A model generated the notes under the pieces. It made no database searches and was not told where the DNA came from. It saw only the letters and a list, made by a program, of their open reading frames with translations. From Siderastrea siderea (taxonomy: Eukaryota; Cnidaria; Anthozoa; Scleractinia; Rhizangiidae): a stretch of 64,000 bases of DNA. Where the stretch lies: the NCBI GenBank assembly GCA_964030785.1, contig OZ034979.1, forward strand, positions 11,386,883 through 11,450,882. The letters are read 5' to 3'. Position numbers and translations under genes: made by a program. Positions 47,201 through 57,251 of the stretch are shown here, in pieces. Numbering within the stretch: position 1 is the stretch's first letter; each line of letters starts with the position of its first letter.

Positions 47201-49451
47201 GGCTTTTAGGCTCAATTATTGAGCAACCGTTGGCAACTACACGATGGGTTTAAACTGAAAGCTAAAAATGGACAACTGTTTCGACCAGGTTGGGTCTCGT
47301 CGGCATAGTGTATTCCGTACAGAATAGAACAAACAATACAAGAGCGGTTGCCTATAAAGTGCTCGTGGTGATAGCCTCCTACACAGACGTTCTTTGGGCT
47401 CGTCACGCAGTCCTCCCCCACGAACGCCCGTAGACCAGTCACAGGCCGTTTACCAGATTTTAAAGATAAACGACCCTTGACCACCCGTCGGACCGCATTT
47501 AGATTATATTTGTCAAACGTTTGCTATCAGGGAGTTAAATGCACATCAAAGGGAAGCCATAGTCCAAGTTATGGAGAAGAAGACTGATATTTTTATCAAT
47601 CTCTCGAATGGATGTGGTAAATGCCCCATAAACCAAGCTCCACCGTTGGTTTTCGTCACCATGCTTTGAACTGCAGACAATAGCATTGTATCTGAATTGT
47701 CTCACCACTTTAATCTAATTAATGAAAGACCAGCTCAAGCTATCTCAAGGACTACTGTGCCAGTAGCAGTGCCAAAGACACTGGCAAAATCAAAAGCACT
47801 CCTGAAATAGGATCATTCATCATTTTATTTCCATTTCAACATTGTGCCACTGTTTATCTAAAAGGGGAGGGATGTAGTGTATTAGAACTCAGACCCTCTT
47901 ACTACGGCGAGAACGCCTGATTGTTGTGTATTAAGCGCGAGTTGTAATGACAAATAAAGCCTAGAATTTTTAGCGGTGCGAAATTTGGACTCAAACTTAA
48001 GGGGAGCTACTTCACGAGGATTTTGCTGTTTAGGTCAATTCTGTGCTAAAATCATTACTTGGTGCCTTTAACCCACATGTAAAATGCTCCTGTAAAACTG
48101 TAAGGAAGATATCAAAAGAATTTTATCAGGGACAGCTTACCATATTACTTTGGTGCGAACGACACCAAACAAGCTACCTTCTTTGAGTTTTTTCTTATTT
48201 TGCCAGGTTTTATGTGATATTTTGATGACTCTAAAAGCTGAAGTAGGCATATCCTTTCTTTTGAGATAATAGGTCTGAACATTATCGTAAGAAACCGGAA
48301 CTAAAATAGAATCTGACCGTTTGTTTCCTTGCTGTAGCGCGGATGAATTTGAGTTCTGGGCTATTGACGTAGGCGGACACATTAATGCAGTGGAACTTTG
48401 GCGTGACACAAATGGTTTAATGTCCGGGTGGAAAGTTGAAGTGGTGAGAGTTAAGCAAAATAATATTATTTATTTGTTTATTTGTTTATTTTATAATTTT
48501 TTTTAAGTAAATGGCAAGGCTTTAGAGTTTTGTTTCGAATACTTCAGTATCCATCACAAGTTCTGATAGCTTGCGTGCAGACGTCTTGTGCATGTTTCTT
48601 CCTGCTTCGAAAAACACATATTTACATGGAATACCTGTCGTTAAGCCTATCAGGCTAAGCCCCTTCCAGACCGGAGAGTAGAGCAAAATTTGCCGGTGCG
48701 GAATTTGCACGTAATAGAATCTCCTCCAGGCTCGGTATGCTCGGGAAGGCACGTAAGGTCAGTCAGCGAAAGGCATGTATCACCCTGTATAACTCCATGG
48801 TACTTCCACCTCTCGATTATTGCTCTTGCATATGGGATGGATGCAGGTCGTACAATCTAACCCCGTGAACGAATTCCAAAGGCCCCGATTCCATGAGACC
48901 GGTACGAACTCAGATCGGTAGGATTTCAGACCAGCATGAAGTGTTTGCATGAGACTGGTGTGAACTCTGTTTGTGCTCCAGTAGGCCTTGGTATGTTTCA
49001 GTTCCTCTGTTGTTTGCTAGTTTAGAGTGATGAACACCACGTTTTCGAATGCTCAATGAAAAGACCTCAGACAAGCAGCAGCAACTGCTGCCACCAACCT
49101 CATGCACCTCTAAAGGGCAGGCAAACGAGAGAAATCTGCTCTCCGCAACTCTCAACAACAATTTGAGCATTAGTTCAAAGTGGATGAAAGCACTGGAGTG
49201 TCGCCTAGGGCGCATGATAGTTTCAGACCCAGCGAAAGCAAGAGTCAGTGAACCGTTTCCAACTCCCAGCCGCTCTCGTTCACTCTCGTTTGGTATCGGG
49301 TTTACGCTACTGAGGTGCTTGTCTTATCTACGAGTTACTAAAAAGGGATCCGCCTTATGCATTTCAGGTCGAAGTAAGCTGGGGCAACTGGGTCGCTTAT
49401 TTTTGGTACTACAAATGGATTGATGAATACAGGTGGATTAGACAAGGTTAG
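44198..49451 (+). CDS. Secreted single-PLAT-domain protein (four coding exons)
   Basis: The exons are 44198-44261, 46697-46853, 48338-48443 and 49368-49451, all with GT donors and AG acceptors and compatible phases (1, 2, 0). They encode about 136 residues. Residues 1-19 are a signal peptide (two Met, then a Leu-rich core, ending near SQA). The rest is one PLAT/LH2 beta-sandwich: YTVKITTSDDYGAGTDAHV is the conserved first strand region, the LDNPNHDDFEAG and DEFEFWAIDVG segments are the middle, and SGWKVEVVEVSWG is the late strand. PLAT domains bind membranes or partner proteins, sometimes with calcium, in lipoxygenases, polycystins and short secreted proteins. This one has no other domain. 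AATAAA at 49500-49505, 49 bases after the stop, supports this 3' end. An extra downstream exon is possible. The introns hold several MITEs. Confidence 0.85.
45340..45489. mobile_element. ~150-bp palindromic MITE in PLAT intron 1
   Basis: AGAAAAATTAATTGTCTAAC at the left and CAGGCAATGAATTTTTCT at the right are imperfect inverted arms, with GTGAATTCCACG and CGTGGAATTCC inside them. Non-coding. Confidence 0.7.
45720..46487. mobile_element. Element with opposed arrays of CAGACCCCTCGTATCACG repeats, PLAT intron 1
   Basis: The left part (45720-45965) holds about three ~50-base units with CAGACC, CGTATCACG and AAAACTC. The right part (46310-46485) holds about five units in the opposite orientation. 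The middle codes for nothing recognisable, and an AACAA-rich tract interrupts the left array at 45800-45870. Opposed subterminal arrays suggest a non-autonomous DNA transposon. The exact ends are uncertain. Confidence 0.6.
46697..46853 (+). CDS. PLAT gene exon 2 (N-terminal half of PLAT)
   Basis: It follows TTTTCAG and ends before GTAATT. It carries EYYTVKITTSDDYGAGTD, the family signature at the start of the domain, and ends in a split serine codon. Confidence 0.88.
46897..46944. repeat. (GCGAT)n and poly-T in PLAT intron 2
   Basis: A short GCGATGCGATGCGATG run is followed by about 26 T. It starts 45 bases after the exon 2 donor. Confidence 0.85.
48338..48443 (+). CDS. PLAT gene exon 3 (middle of PLAT)
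   Basis: It follows a pyrimidine-rich GCTGTAG acceptor and ends before GTGAGA. It encodes ADEFEFWAIDVGGHINAVEL and WRDTNGLMSGWKVEV, the conserved F-x-F and W-K/x-V-E positions of the domain. It ends in phase 0. Confidence 0.88.
48770..48860 (+). pseudogene. Short non-LTR reverse transcriptase remnant in PLAT intron 3
   Basis: One frame reads LYNSMVLPPLDYCSCIWDG, clearly the same conserved segment as LYNSLVQPHFDYCSVVW in the remnant at 19824. Only about 30 codons survive before a stop at 48866. Confidence 0.7.
49368..49451 (+). CDS. PLAT gene exon 4 and stop
   Basis: After ATTTCAG it encodes VEVSWGNWVAYFWYYKWIDE and YRWIRQG, ending at TAG 49449-49451. The last bases, CAAGGTTAGT, also match a splice donor (after 49446), which could instead join to 50096. 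Confidence 0.8.
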   Translation, partial: VEVSWGNWVAYFWYYKWIDEYRWIRQG

Positions 49452-50307
49452 TGTTGTAAACTTTTATAGCTGCGTATTTCAGTTAATCACTCTGGTTGTA
49501 ATAAAATGGCTTCTTTAAATCAAAATACCCAGAGCGTACTGTGCACAAATTGATCAGTTAGTAGTCATCAGTCATGACAGAACAGTGGGAAAATTGGTTT
49601 ACAACGCTGGCTTCAGAACGTTTTCAGTGCCGCGATTTGTTGAACAAGCTGCTTTATTGGCTAACGAAATGACAGATGAATTACCCAAACAATATGCCTA
49701 CCATTAAAAGCAATAGAACGTCTGTTTAAGGTGGCTCTCTAGAGATTTTACAAAAGTGACTATACGAAGTGGCATGGGTTACAAAAGAAACTACAGTTCT
49801 CCTGTCTTGCTATCTCTTTTCCTGAGATTCGCCAGTAAGATTACCAATATAATAACCCTTATTTATCGGTTGTTACTTCTTAGGTATAGGACGTTGTCAT
49901 GGCAACAGAACAACTAAAGAATGACAGATATTTTCCAATTTTTTGTATTTGTTCTTTAATATTTCGATTTTCCTACGGTGATTTTTTTTAACTTTCCTTT
50001 CTTGTGAAAATAATTGTGACAAACATTTTACAGGAGAAAAAATGTGGGGTCGTTCAGACAGTTTCACTGATATCACGTGATTTCCTATTTTTTAGCCATT
50101 AAACATGAAGAGACGAGATATGAGCTTGCTGAAGGGCTCAGCACATCAATCAAAAATCCCAACGTAACAATTTCATTGAGTGAGAAATCAACGGCTCTCT
50201 TTTTTTATGCTTACGTGCTCAGACTTTCTGGCTCTCGTTTATTCTGATTTCTCAATTAAATTTCTACCTTTTTTAGGCTAAGAAAGTTTTTTAACGTAGT
50301 ACAATGG
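49452..50307. other. PLAT gene 3' flank
   Basis: It begins with the likely 3' UTR and the AATAAA at 49500. A TTAAGGTGGCTCTCTAGAG word near 49728 resembles the end of the foldback family at 30169, but no matching partner end was seen. The optional exon 50096-50247 lies here. Confidence 0.45.
50096..50247 (+). CDS. Possible alternative last exon of the PLAT gene
   Basis: A pyrimidine-rich TTTTTTAG acceptor at 50095 is followed by a frame that, in the phase left by a donor at 49447, stays open for about 50 codons to TGA 50245-50247. The translation is not PLAT-like. The nearby poly(A) signal at 49500 argues against it. Confidence 0.25.
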
Positions 50308-50531
50308 AGAGATTAAGACTCGCGTTTCCGGCAAACGGGAAACGGCATAAGTGACCACGTGACCATGATTTCTCCTCATTTGCCGTTTCTGAGTGAAAAT
50401 AAGTGGTTTCATGTAAGCCATAAACATAAGAATTATTATGCACTATTTTTGTATACCTATTACTTATTTTTAGAAAACGTAAACTGGAATCTGACGTTTG
50501 CCGTTTGCCGTAAACGCGAATCTTAATCTCT
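50308..50531. mobile_element. 224-bp MITE, AGAGATTAAGA family, copy 1
   Basis: The ends are AGAGATTAAGACTCGCGTTT and AAACGCGAATCTTAATCTCT. Adjacent inner CCGGCAAACGG and CCGTTTGCCG words continue the pair. A second copy of about the same length is at 61573-61798. Its right end lies seven bases from the next element. Confidence 0.8.
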
Positions 50532-50537
50532 CTGATA

Positions 50538-51513
50538 TGGGGCCCAGTTTCCGGCCAGGTCCAGTTCCCGGCCACTTTCCGTAAGTCGTCATTTCTCGTC
50601 ATAAAACGAATTTCAATGAGAAACGACTCTTTCCAAACATTTATCAATGCCTCTTCTTTCATTATCTCGAGTGGCGGCTTTCAAGTTGTCGTCTAAGGCG
50701 GAAATTTTAAGTTTACGTGAAGGTAGGTAAATTTCCTTTCTGAAAACGGCTCTGTTTACGGCGCCTCAAATTACATTGTTTCATTTAAAACTTAGTTTTA
50801 TCTGTTTGCATGGATCAAAAGGGTCAATTTTTGGTCTAGAGAGCGTAGAGGGAATTAGTTTGCTGTCAAACTAAAAGTCTGTTCTTCTGGTATACTGTTC
50901 GGCGGAAGGCTAAGTCCGTAATAATATTTCTGTCTGATTTTGGCTAAGTTCGCAAAGCAAACGTGACAGAAAAGTGTGTGAGAAATGCTAATATATTTCC
51001 CTTTAGTTTTCATTTCATATCAATTTTAGTCACGAAGATGATATTTTGAATGAATTTTTTTTATTATTTTGTGTTAAAAAAGGTAACTCTTACTTTGTTT
51101 TGAGCCCTGTGAAGAAAACCTGTTTCGAGTAAAATGTTAATTAGGCGTTTTTTAAAAAAATACATTTAAAACACGAAACAAAGCTCCCAAGACCAATTTT
51201 TTAAAATGATTTTATCAAAATCAGGCTATCATAATGATTTAAAAAAACATGAAGCAATCGTAGCTTGATTTGTGTGGAGAATCGCGCTACTTCGTTCGTG
51301 GCCGGAAACTGGGCCCACTGGCCGGAAATTGGACCCAGAAAGAGAGCCGCCATTTTTGTTGCAACTCAAGTAAAAAGAGTGTGGAGCAGCTGTCAGCTTT
51401 ACACCTGTTTCTTGAATAATGAAGCTACTTTTAGTGTTTATTTCAGCTGATTGGAGGCCTTCTGAGGTATGAAATACATGTTTACGGCTTTTGTGGCCGG
51501 AAACTGGGCCACA
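50538..51513. mobile_element. 976-bp non-autonomous TIR element, GGCCCAGTTTCCGGCCA ends
   Basis: The left end TGGGGCCCAGTTTCCGGCCA and the right end TGGCCGGAAACTGGGCCACA are inverted. Further GGCCGGAAA(C/T)TGG words lie inside both ends (50557, 51300-51335). A TA flanks each side (50536-50537 and 51514-51515), consistent with a TA target. No transposase is present. ORFs across the ends are artefacts of the repeat. Confidence 0.8.
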
Positions 51514-51515
51514 TA

Positions 51516-52446
51516 CTGTATATATTATTCTTGGAAATCCCAGCCGCGGAATGTCCAACCCACATTTTACTGAACGACCGGCCATAATTCTCAGCACTTG
51601 ACAAAATAGCGCGGCCAGCAACTGATGCAAAAATGGCAAACTGATGGCGAAGTCCTGAATAAATAATTCCCAAGAACAGAAATAAATCACTTTCTAGAGC
51701 AGAAATCTACTAGAAAATTGCTGATGAAGGATATTTTAGGCAAGCATATACGACATTTCTTTTTAGGACTGAGCAACGCGACCTTATTCTCAAATTTGAA
51801 TTTGCTTTCGAATCATTTCCGTTGCACGCTAAATAACTTCTCAGGTTTGAAAAACTGAAAGAAGCGTACTCCGATAAACAAACCGGCTCCAGTTAAAGAT
51901 TGATTGTAAAACATGCCGCTATTTGTCAGATTGTTGAACTTATTGGATCACAAAAACAAAATGAAACAAGTAATGTGTTCAGCATAATCTGCTCAGGATG
52001 TTTTGCATAGTTATGTCAATGTGGGTGATCTTGAAGAATGTGAAATTTCAGGTTTTCTGGATAAACTTCTGTTGTGTTTTGAAAGCCTTGTATTGACAAG
52101 GTTACTTGGTAGTACATTTCGCATTTGAGGCTGGATATTCTGCATAAAATGAACCGAATCGCATCTAACAAGAAAAAAAAATGGTGAAGCTCTCCGTTTC
52201 GAGACCGTTACTTCGGTTGTCCGGTTTGAAGTTCAAGCCAACAAAATGCTAGAAGGGGTCCTTTTATATCGTCGCTCCGTGTTCTCTGACAGGTTTTCTT
52301 CAAAAACAGCTATATCAATAGTAGCGTTTGTATCTCAAAATGTGCAAGGTTTTAAAAAATTCACCGAATTAAACATGAGAAAATTCACTGCTAATTATAA
52401 CTTTGCTTCTTTTAGCTATGCTGACGTCGTAAAATATCAGGGAAAA
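51516..52446. other. Unassigned spacer before the DIRS element
   Basis: AT-rich. A 70-codon ORF at 52246-52458 stops near the DIRS boundary and is not recognised. Confidence 0.3.
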
Positions 52447-52560
52447 TTGAAAAATTAAAAGAGACTTACCTGTAAGTTGAAGTTTGATCGGAATTCTGAG
52501 TCACCTACTGCAACAAAGGGATCACATGAGATTGCATCACGCATGCACACGCCAGTTTTT
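52447..52560 (-). repeat. DIRS left inverted terminal repeat with extension
   Basis: Bases 52498-52555 are the shared inverted repeat. Bases 52447-52497 are a unique extension not matched at 57251 but matched, as complement, in the internal region at 52895-52954. Non-identical ends of this type are known from DIRS1. Confidence 0.75.
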
Positions 52561-52720
52561 GAAGCTCGAATGTGAATGTTGTCCAGAAGTGCATAAATGC
52601 AGCAAGTCCTCTCTGTTGCTGCGGTTGGTGTATGACCGCTGTGTTAATGTAACAGGGTGTAATTGAACACCATGCTATGGGCGGGGATCAAATGGAACAG
52701 GGTGGGCATGTGATCCCTTT

Positions 52721-53136
52721 AGTTTGCATGTTGTCATGTCTGCTCATATGCATGTAACATTTGTTGTTCTCTTATTCAGACCTATTGTACACACATAGGT
52801 ACTATGTCATGATTAAATTTCCGTTTGTTATACATTATTTCTCATGTGAATGTCTGGGCTTTGAAGTCTCATGGGATCCCTTTAGCAGTAGGTGACTCAT
52901 AGAATTCCAATCAAACTTCAACTTACAGGTAAGTCTCCGTTTAATTTTTCAATTCTATTTCGTCACCACTGCCACAGGGATCCCATGAGACTTCAAAGCC
53001 CAGACATTCACATGAGAAATAATGTATAACAAACGGAAATTTAATCATGACATAGTACCTATGTGTGTACAATAGGTCTGAATAAGAGAACAACAAATGT
53101 TACATGCATATGAGCAGACATGACAACATGCAAACT
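52721..53136. repeat. 161-bp perfect inverted arms around the DIRS internal complementary region
   Basis: Bases 52721-52881 and 52976-53136 are exact reverse complements, as far as a base-by-base reading can show, around a 94-base centre. The centre holds the junction of the complement of the left terminus (to 52954) and the right terminus (from 52952). Confidence 0.85.
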
Positions 53137-53177
53137 GTCGGCACCCACATTCTATGGGTTTGTAAAGTGCATTCTTT

Positions 53178-54148
53178 TTAATGACACAGAAGTGGCAAAA
53201 CCACCATTGCCTTGGAAGGGCTTGTTGTAGAATCTATCAATGTTCTCTCCGAAGACCAACCAGCAGTATCTAGAATTTCCTTGATTGGAACAGATACATT
53301 TTTCACTTTCGATGCAACTGCTGCCCTGGTACTGTGAGGTTTGAAGGTGTTAACATCAACGCCAGCATCTGCCATTACAGAACGAATCCACCTTGATATG
53401 GAATCTTTAGAGGCCCGGTGATGTGGTTTCACGTGACTAAGAAAAAGCTTTGTTTCAGTACCTCTCAGTAGTTTTGTTCTCTGTAGATATTCTTTCAAAT
53501 GAGTAAAAACACAGAGAGATTGGTCTTCAGGGTAGGCTTGTAAAAGCACCGTAGGTACCTTGTATCCAGGTCTACTTTGTTTTATGTGCTCTGGCAGGGC
53601 GAACTCAAAAAAGTTATCCCCTTCTTTCATAAACTGGATGTCTAACATGTGGAGACTTTGTCCTCTTTGTGCAGATACAAGTGCAATTAACATTGTCAGT
53701 TTTAGACTCAAGGATTTTAGACTTGACTCCGTTGGTTTGGACAACGATGACAAATAAGAAAGGACTAGGGTTACATCCCATGTAGTGCAGTACCGTGGCA
53801 TTGGTGGGTTGCTCTTGTAGATGCCTTTCATGAAGCGGGAGACGATGGGATGGCTCCCTATGTTCACATTGTCTGTGGGAAGAATGACAGCAGATAGTGC
53901 ACTTCTTGCAGTGTTTATAGTTGCGTATGACAAGCCTTGTTCATGCAGACTGACTAGGAAATCTAGCACTGTGTTCTCAGCAAAGGTGGATCGTATGAAT
54001 TAACTTCTCGTTTAGAACAAAAGTCATGCCACTTCTTGATATAAGGGGCATATTGTTTTTGGGTACCAGCTGACCAAGACTGCAAGATGATGTTGGTAGC
54101 TTTGCTTGAAATAGCTCGCTGGCAGAAGGATTCCCCGATACTTTGCAA
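53178..54148 (-). pseudogene. DIRS tyrosine recombinase, frameshifted
   Basis: The main frame (53969 to 53178) has the catalytic-domain landmarks: an arginine in SAQRGQSLHMLD, then HSTRAAVASK for the HxxR box, then AGWSSE. The N-terminal part (SWSAGTQKQYAPYIKKWHDF) lies in another frame up to 54148, so there is a break near 53970-53995. A second break near 53235-53245 puts the expected catalytic tyrosine codon (complement of 53227-53229) out of frame. DIRS recombinases insert a circular DNA intermediate. This copy could not make a full enzyme. Confidence 0.85.
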
Positions 54149-55051
54149 GCTATCAGTTGCAACCGCCGGTGGTCTGTTAGAAGGTTCAGTAGAAGCGTAA
54201 ACCAGGGTTGTGTTGTCCAGAGTGGAGCAATGAGGAGTCCTGTTGATTGGTCTTTTTCGATCTTCTGTAGGCAGTTGGCAATGACACTAAAAGGTGGGAA
54301 GGCATAAAAATAATGAGGTTTCCAGTCCATGAGAAAAGCATTAATAAACTGTGCCCCTGGGTCAGGTCTCCATGAGACATATTGAGGGACCTTAAAATTA
54401 AGTCTGGAGGCAAACAAGACAATGCCAAATGGACCCCACCGATCATGTATGGCATTAAAGGCCTAAGGACCATTCTGTTGAGTTTCTTAGTGCTCTTGAT
54501 TCCTTGTCAGCTTGAATGTTATCAGACCCTGGGATACGAATGGCACTTAGCCAGATGTTGCGTTGTATACACCATTCCCATATAATGGTTGCCATGTCAT
54601 TACCTGGAATTGATTTGATACCCCACATTGCATTGATATATGACACAGTAGTAGTGTTATCAGATTGAACAAGAATGTGTTTCCCATTAATAACACTACA
54701 AAGGGATTGTAGGCCGAGTAGTACCGCTTTCACTTCAAGACAGTTCATGTGGTTTCTTTGTTCCTCAAGCCTCCAAAGTCCCCCAGTGGAGTTATTTCCA
54801 CAGACAGCTCCCCAACCCATAGTAGATGCATCAGTGGTGAGCATGAGGTCAGGGTTTCCATGGCTAATGGCTTTAGAGGCATGGGGGACATTATTTACCC
54901 ACCAAGTCAGTTCTGTCCTAGATGGGGTAGACAGGGTCATAATGGAGTCAAAATTCCCCTTGTTGTCACGGAGTGCACAAATTTTGTCAAGCTCCAAATG
55001 CCTGTAATGCATTTCTGCAAATTCTACTGCTGGGAAAACAACTGGAAACAA
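54149..55051 (-). pseudogene. DIRS RNase H and connection region, frameshifted
   Basis: The frame 55051-54455 has the RNase H acidic residues in order: TTDASTMGWG, NCLEVKAV, VQSDNTTTVSYIN and IQADKESR. The frame 54417 downward continues with FASRLNFKVPQYVSWRPDPG and a FPPFSVI segment, which normally follows RNase H in DIRS polyproteins. A frameshift near 54455 separates the two. Confidence 0.85.
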
Positions 55052-55975
55052 GGAAGCCTATGACCTGAGCAACAGTACAGATAGCTATAGTGGCTGTCTT
55101 TTGAAGGAGCAAATTTTCACAAGCGGATTTGACCTTCATGGCTTAAGACTCATTGAGAGTTACCATCATGGTGATACTGTCCAGCACAAAACCCAAAAAA
55201 TCTATTTTTTGTTGGGGTTGGAGTACAGACTTCACAAGGTGTACAGTGAAGCCAAGTTTGGTAAACAAACTGACAGTATCAAATACATGTCGTTGACATG
55301 AGTAAAAATACTGACCAATGAGAAGGGAATCATCAATGTGCCCCATACATGTATGCCCATTAGAGCGTAGATGTGCATAAACCGGCTTAAGGATTATGAC
55401 AGACCATTAGGTAGGCATGTGAATTGGTAGTATTTCCCTTTCCATTCAAACATAAGGAATTCCCTGTCCTCCTCTGCTATGGGGATAGAATAGTAGGCAT
55501 CTTTGAGATCTACCGATGCCATAAAGCATCCAGGTCGGATGAGCTTGAGGGCAGTTCGGAACGTATCCATTTTAAAATGATGGTAATCAACAAATTCATG
55601 AGTGGTTTCAAATTAAGTATCATCCTGTGAGTACCATCCGTTTTAGGGCGAATGAAAATATTTGACATAAGACTATCAGGTGTATGGTTCACCAATGTAA
55701 GAATTTCCTTACTCAAAAGTTTAGCAATTTCTGCATCAATGATAGTGATTTCTGCTGGTGAGAAATGGATTTTGTTAGGCCTGGCCATCTGCGTCGGCAA
55801 CTCAGCCTCAAACTCTATATGGTGATGTTTTATGGCATCCAAAATAATGGGGTCATTAGTCAATGACTCCCACAATGGCAAATGGTGTTTCACCTGCCCT
55901 GCTTTGAAATTTTCAACACTTTTTTGCTGGCCCTCTGAATTAATATTTGTGGTGGAATCTATTTCCCTTACCTGT
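55052..55975 (-). pseudogene. DIRS reverse transcriptase, frameshifted
   Basis: The N-terminal frame (55893-55510) has IDAEIAKLLSKEILTLV and SNIFIRPKTDGTHRMILNLK, the conserved fingers segment. The palm motif, HIDDSLLIG in place of the usual YxDD-type box, lies in the frame 55346-55143 together with KIDFLGFVLDS. At least two frameshifts lie between these parts. Confidence 0.85.
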
Positions 55976-57056
55976 TGTTCTACTGGGACTTTGGGAAGGT
56001 GCTGTTCACCTTTGTCTGATGGGTTGTTGCTCGGCCAGGCCCTAAAAAAGGACGGCGTTTGAATGCATTCAGACGATTTGATGGTCGGTCATAAGGCTTT
56101 GACCGTGGTGCCTTGGAGCTCGAGGCCTTATTAGTGTAGGCTGAACCACTGGTCGCTTTCTGCATTTGTTGTCCGGCACGTTTTACGTCGGACATTTCTT
56201 TGAGATGTTTGGATAAATCGTCGCCAAAAAGCTTTCTCGAGGGTTTTGTTTCCTCTTTACACAGTCTCGTGTAAGGTGGGTTAAGGTCTGGCTTGATGAG
56301 CTCCCGGCGCTTCATGTTAAGCTTCCAGTTTGCATGTCCGAAGAGGGCAATGCTATCCATCACGTGCGTTAGGATTTCGCGCGCGTTCACAGTTTTCGCG
56401 CTCTGAACATTTTTGAATAACCGGTCAGCTAGTATTGAGAGTGAGGATAACCCATTAATAATCGGTTCCTGAACACGCTGAAAAGCCAGATCCACTGACT
56501 TGTTCTTTCTAGTCGATAAATCCCAGATTTCTTCATTCACCAGGGTGGTGTGACATATTTGCAATTTGCAGGTGGCGGATATGTCTCGCCTCTCTCTTTC
56601 ACGGAATCTTGCGACAGTTCTCCGGTCAGAATATTGTCGACAAGTGTGGCAATTTTCCCCTCAATATCAGGGGACTTTTTTCTGCCTGAGTCAGGCTGTC
56701 TAGGAGGTCGTTCTTTGACTCTGAGTCAGAGTGCGGAGCGGAATGAGCGGGCTTCGGACTTTGGCCGTTGCTCGAGTCGAGCAATTGATTTAATTTGTGG
56801 CCGCAGTTAAGTCGAGTGAATTGGACGTCTTATCCAAAACGCCTTCCTCAATCTCTTCGTCTGGATCGGGTTGCAGGAGAATATCTTCTCTGAGGCTATT
56901 AAAAGATTCGGTTTGGGCTTTCGAAACCTCGACAAGCTGTGTCAGTGAGCTTTGTAAGCCTTGCAAAACGCTCGCCATGTCGGCCGAGCTGTTCTTCCCC
57001 TCAGTCCTGGAAGAGTTGGCACTGGAATCTGTTTTTTCCCTGTCGTCAGCGCTCAT
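55976..57056 (-). pseudogene. DIRS ORF1 (gag-like), frameshifted
   Basis: The start is the ATG at 57056. The first 88 codons are acidic and serine-rich, with a short coiled-coil-like stretch (VLQGLQSSLTQLVEVSKAQ), then a stop near 56790. The conserved C-terminal half lies at 56564-55980 and includes SRKLFGDDLSKHLKEM, then a basic tail. The region between (56565-56790) encodes related sequence in other frames, so at least two frameshifts are present. Confidence 0.75.
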
Positions 57057-57189
57057 GTTCCTTCAGTCCATGATTTCTTCTTCCAGATAGCGTAACTGAA
57101 GCGAGTTTCAGCGAAGTGCAAAAGGAATTTTTCAGAATTTAATTCAGCAAAAATTTTCGCTGCTTACCGACGGCGCGAAGCGATAAGCA

Positions 57190-57251
57190 CTGACGTGCGC
57201 ATGCGTGATGCAATCTCATGGGATCCCTGTGGCAGTGGTGACGAAATAGAA
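57190..57251 (-). repeat. DIRS right inverted terminal repeat
   Basis: TGCGCATGCGTGATGCAATC starts the shared repeat (about 57194). It continues through GGCAGTGGTGACG to the end set by the internal complementary region. Confidence 0.75.

Larger units (their letters stand above)
52447..57251 (-). mobile_element. DIRS-like tyrosine-recombinase retrotransposon, ~4.8 kb, degenerate
   Basis: Read on the minus strand, the order is terminal repeat, gag-like ORF1, reverse transcriptase and RNase H, tyrosine recombinase, internal complementary region, terminal repeat. This is the DIRS1 architecture. The termini are inverted repeats: 52498-52555 against 57193-57250, both including TGCATCACGCATG or its complement. 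The internal complementary region at 52868-52990 is complementary to the left end joined directly to the right end. That fixes the outer borders near 52447 and 57251. No target duplication is expected for this order. All ORFs carry frameshifts, so the copy is probably inactive. Confidence 0.88.

Noticed and set aside
51229..51690. 153-codon minus-strand ORF
   Set aside because: It runs across the end of the 976-bp TIR element into flanking DNA; its content is translated TIR sequence.
53178..53969. Phage integrase or prophage
   Set aside because: The tyrosine recombinase lies downstream of RT and RNase H of eukaryotic DIRS type in a genome with introns, so it is a retrotransposon enzyme.
54675..55063. 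Plus-strand ORFs over the DIRS RNase H region
   Set aside because: They are antisense shadows; the minus strand carries the recognisable RNase H motifs.
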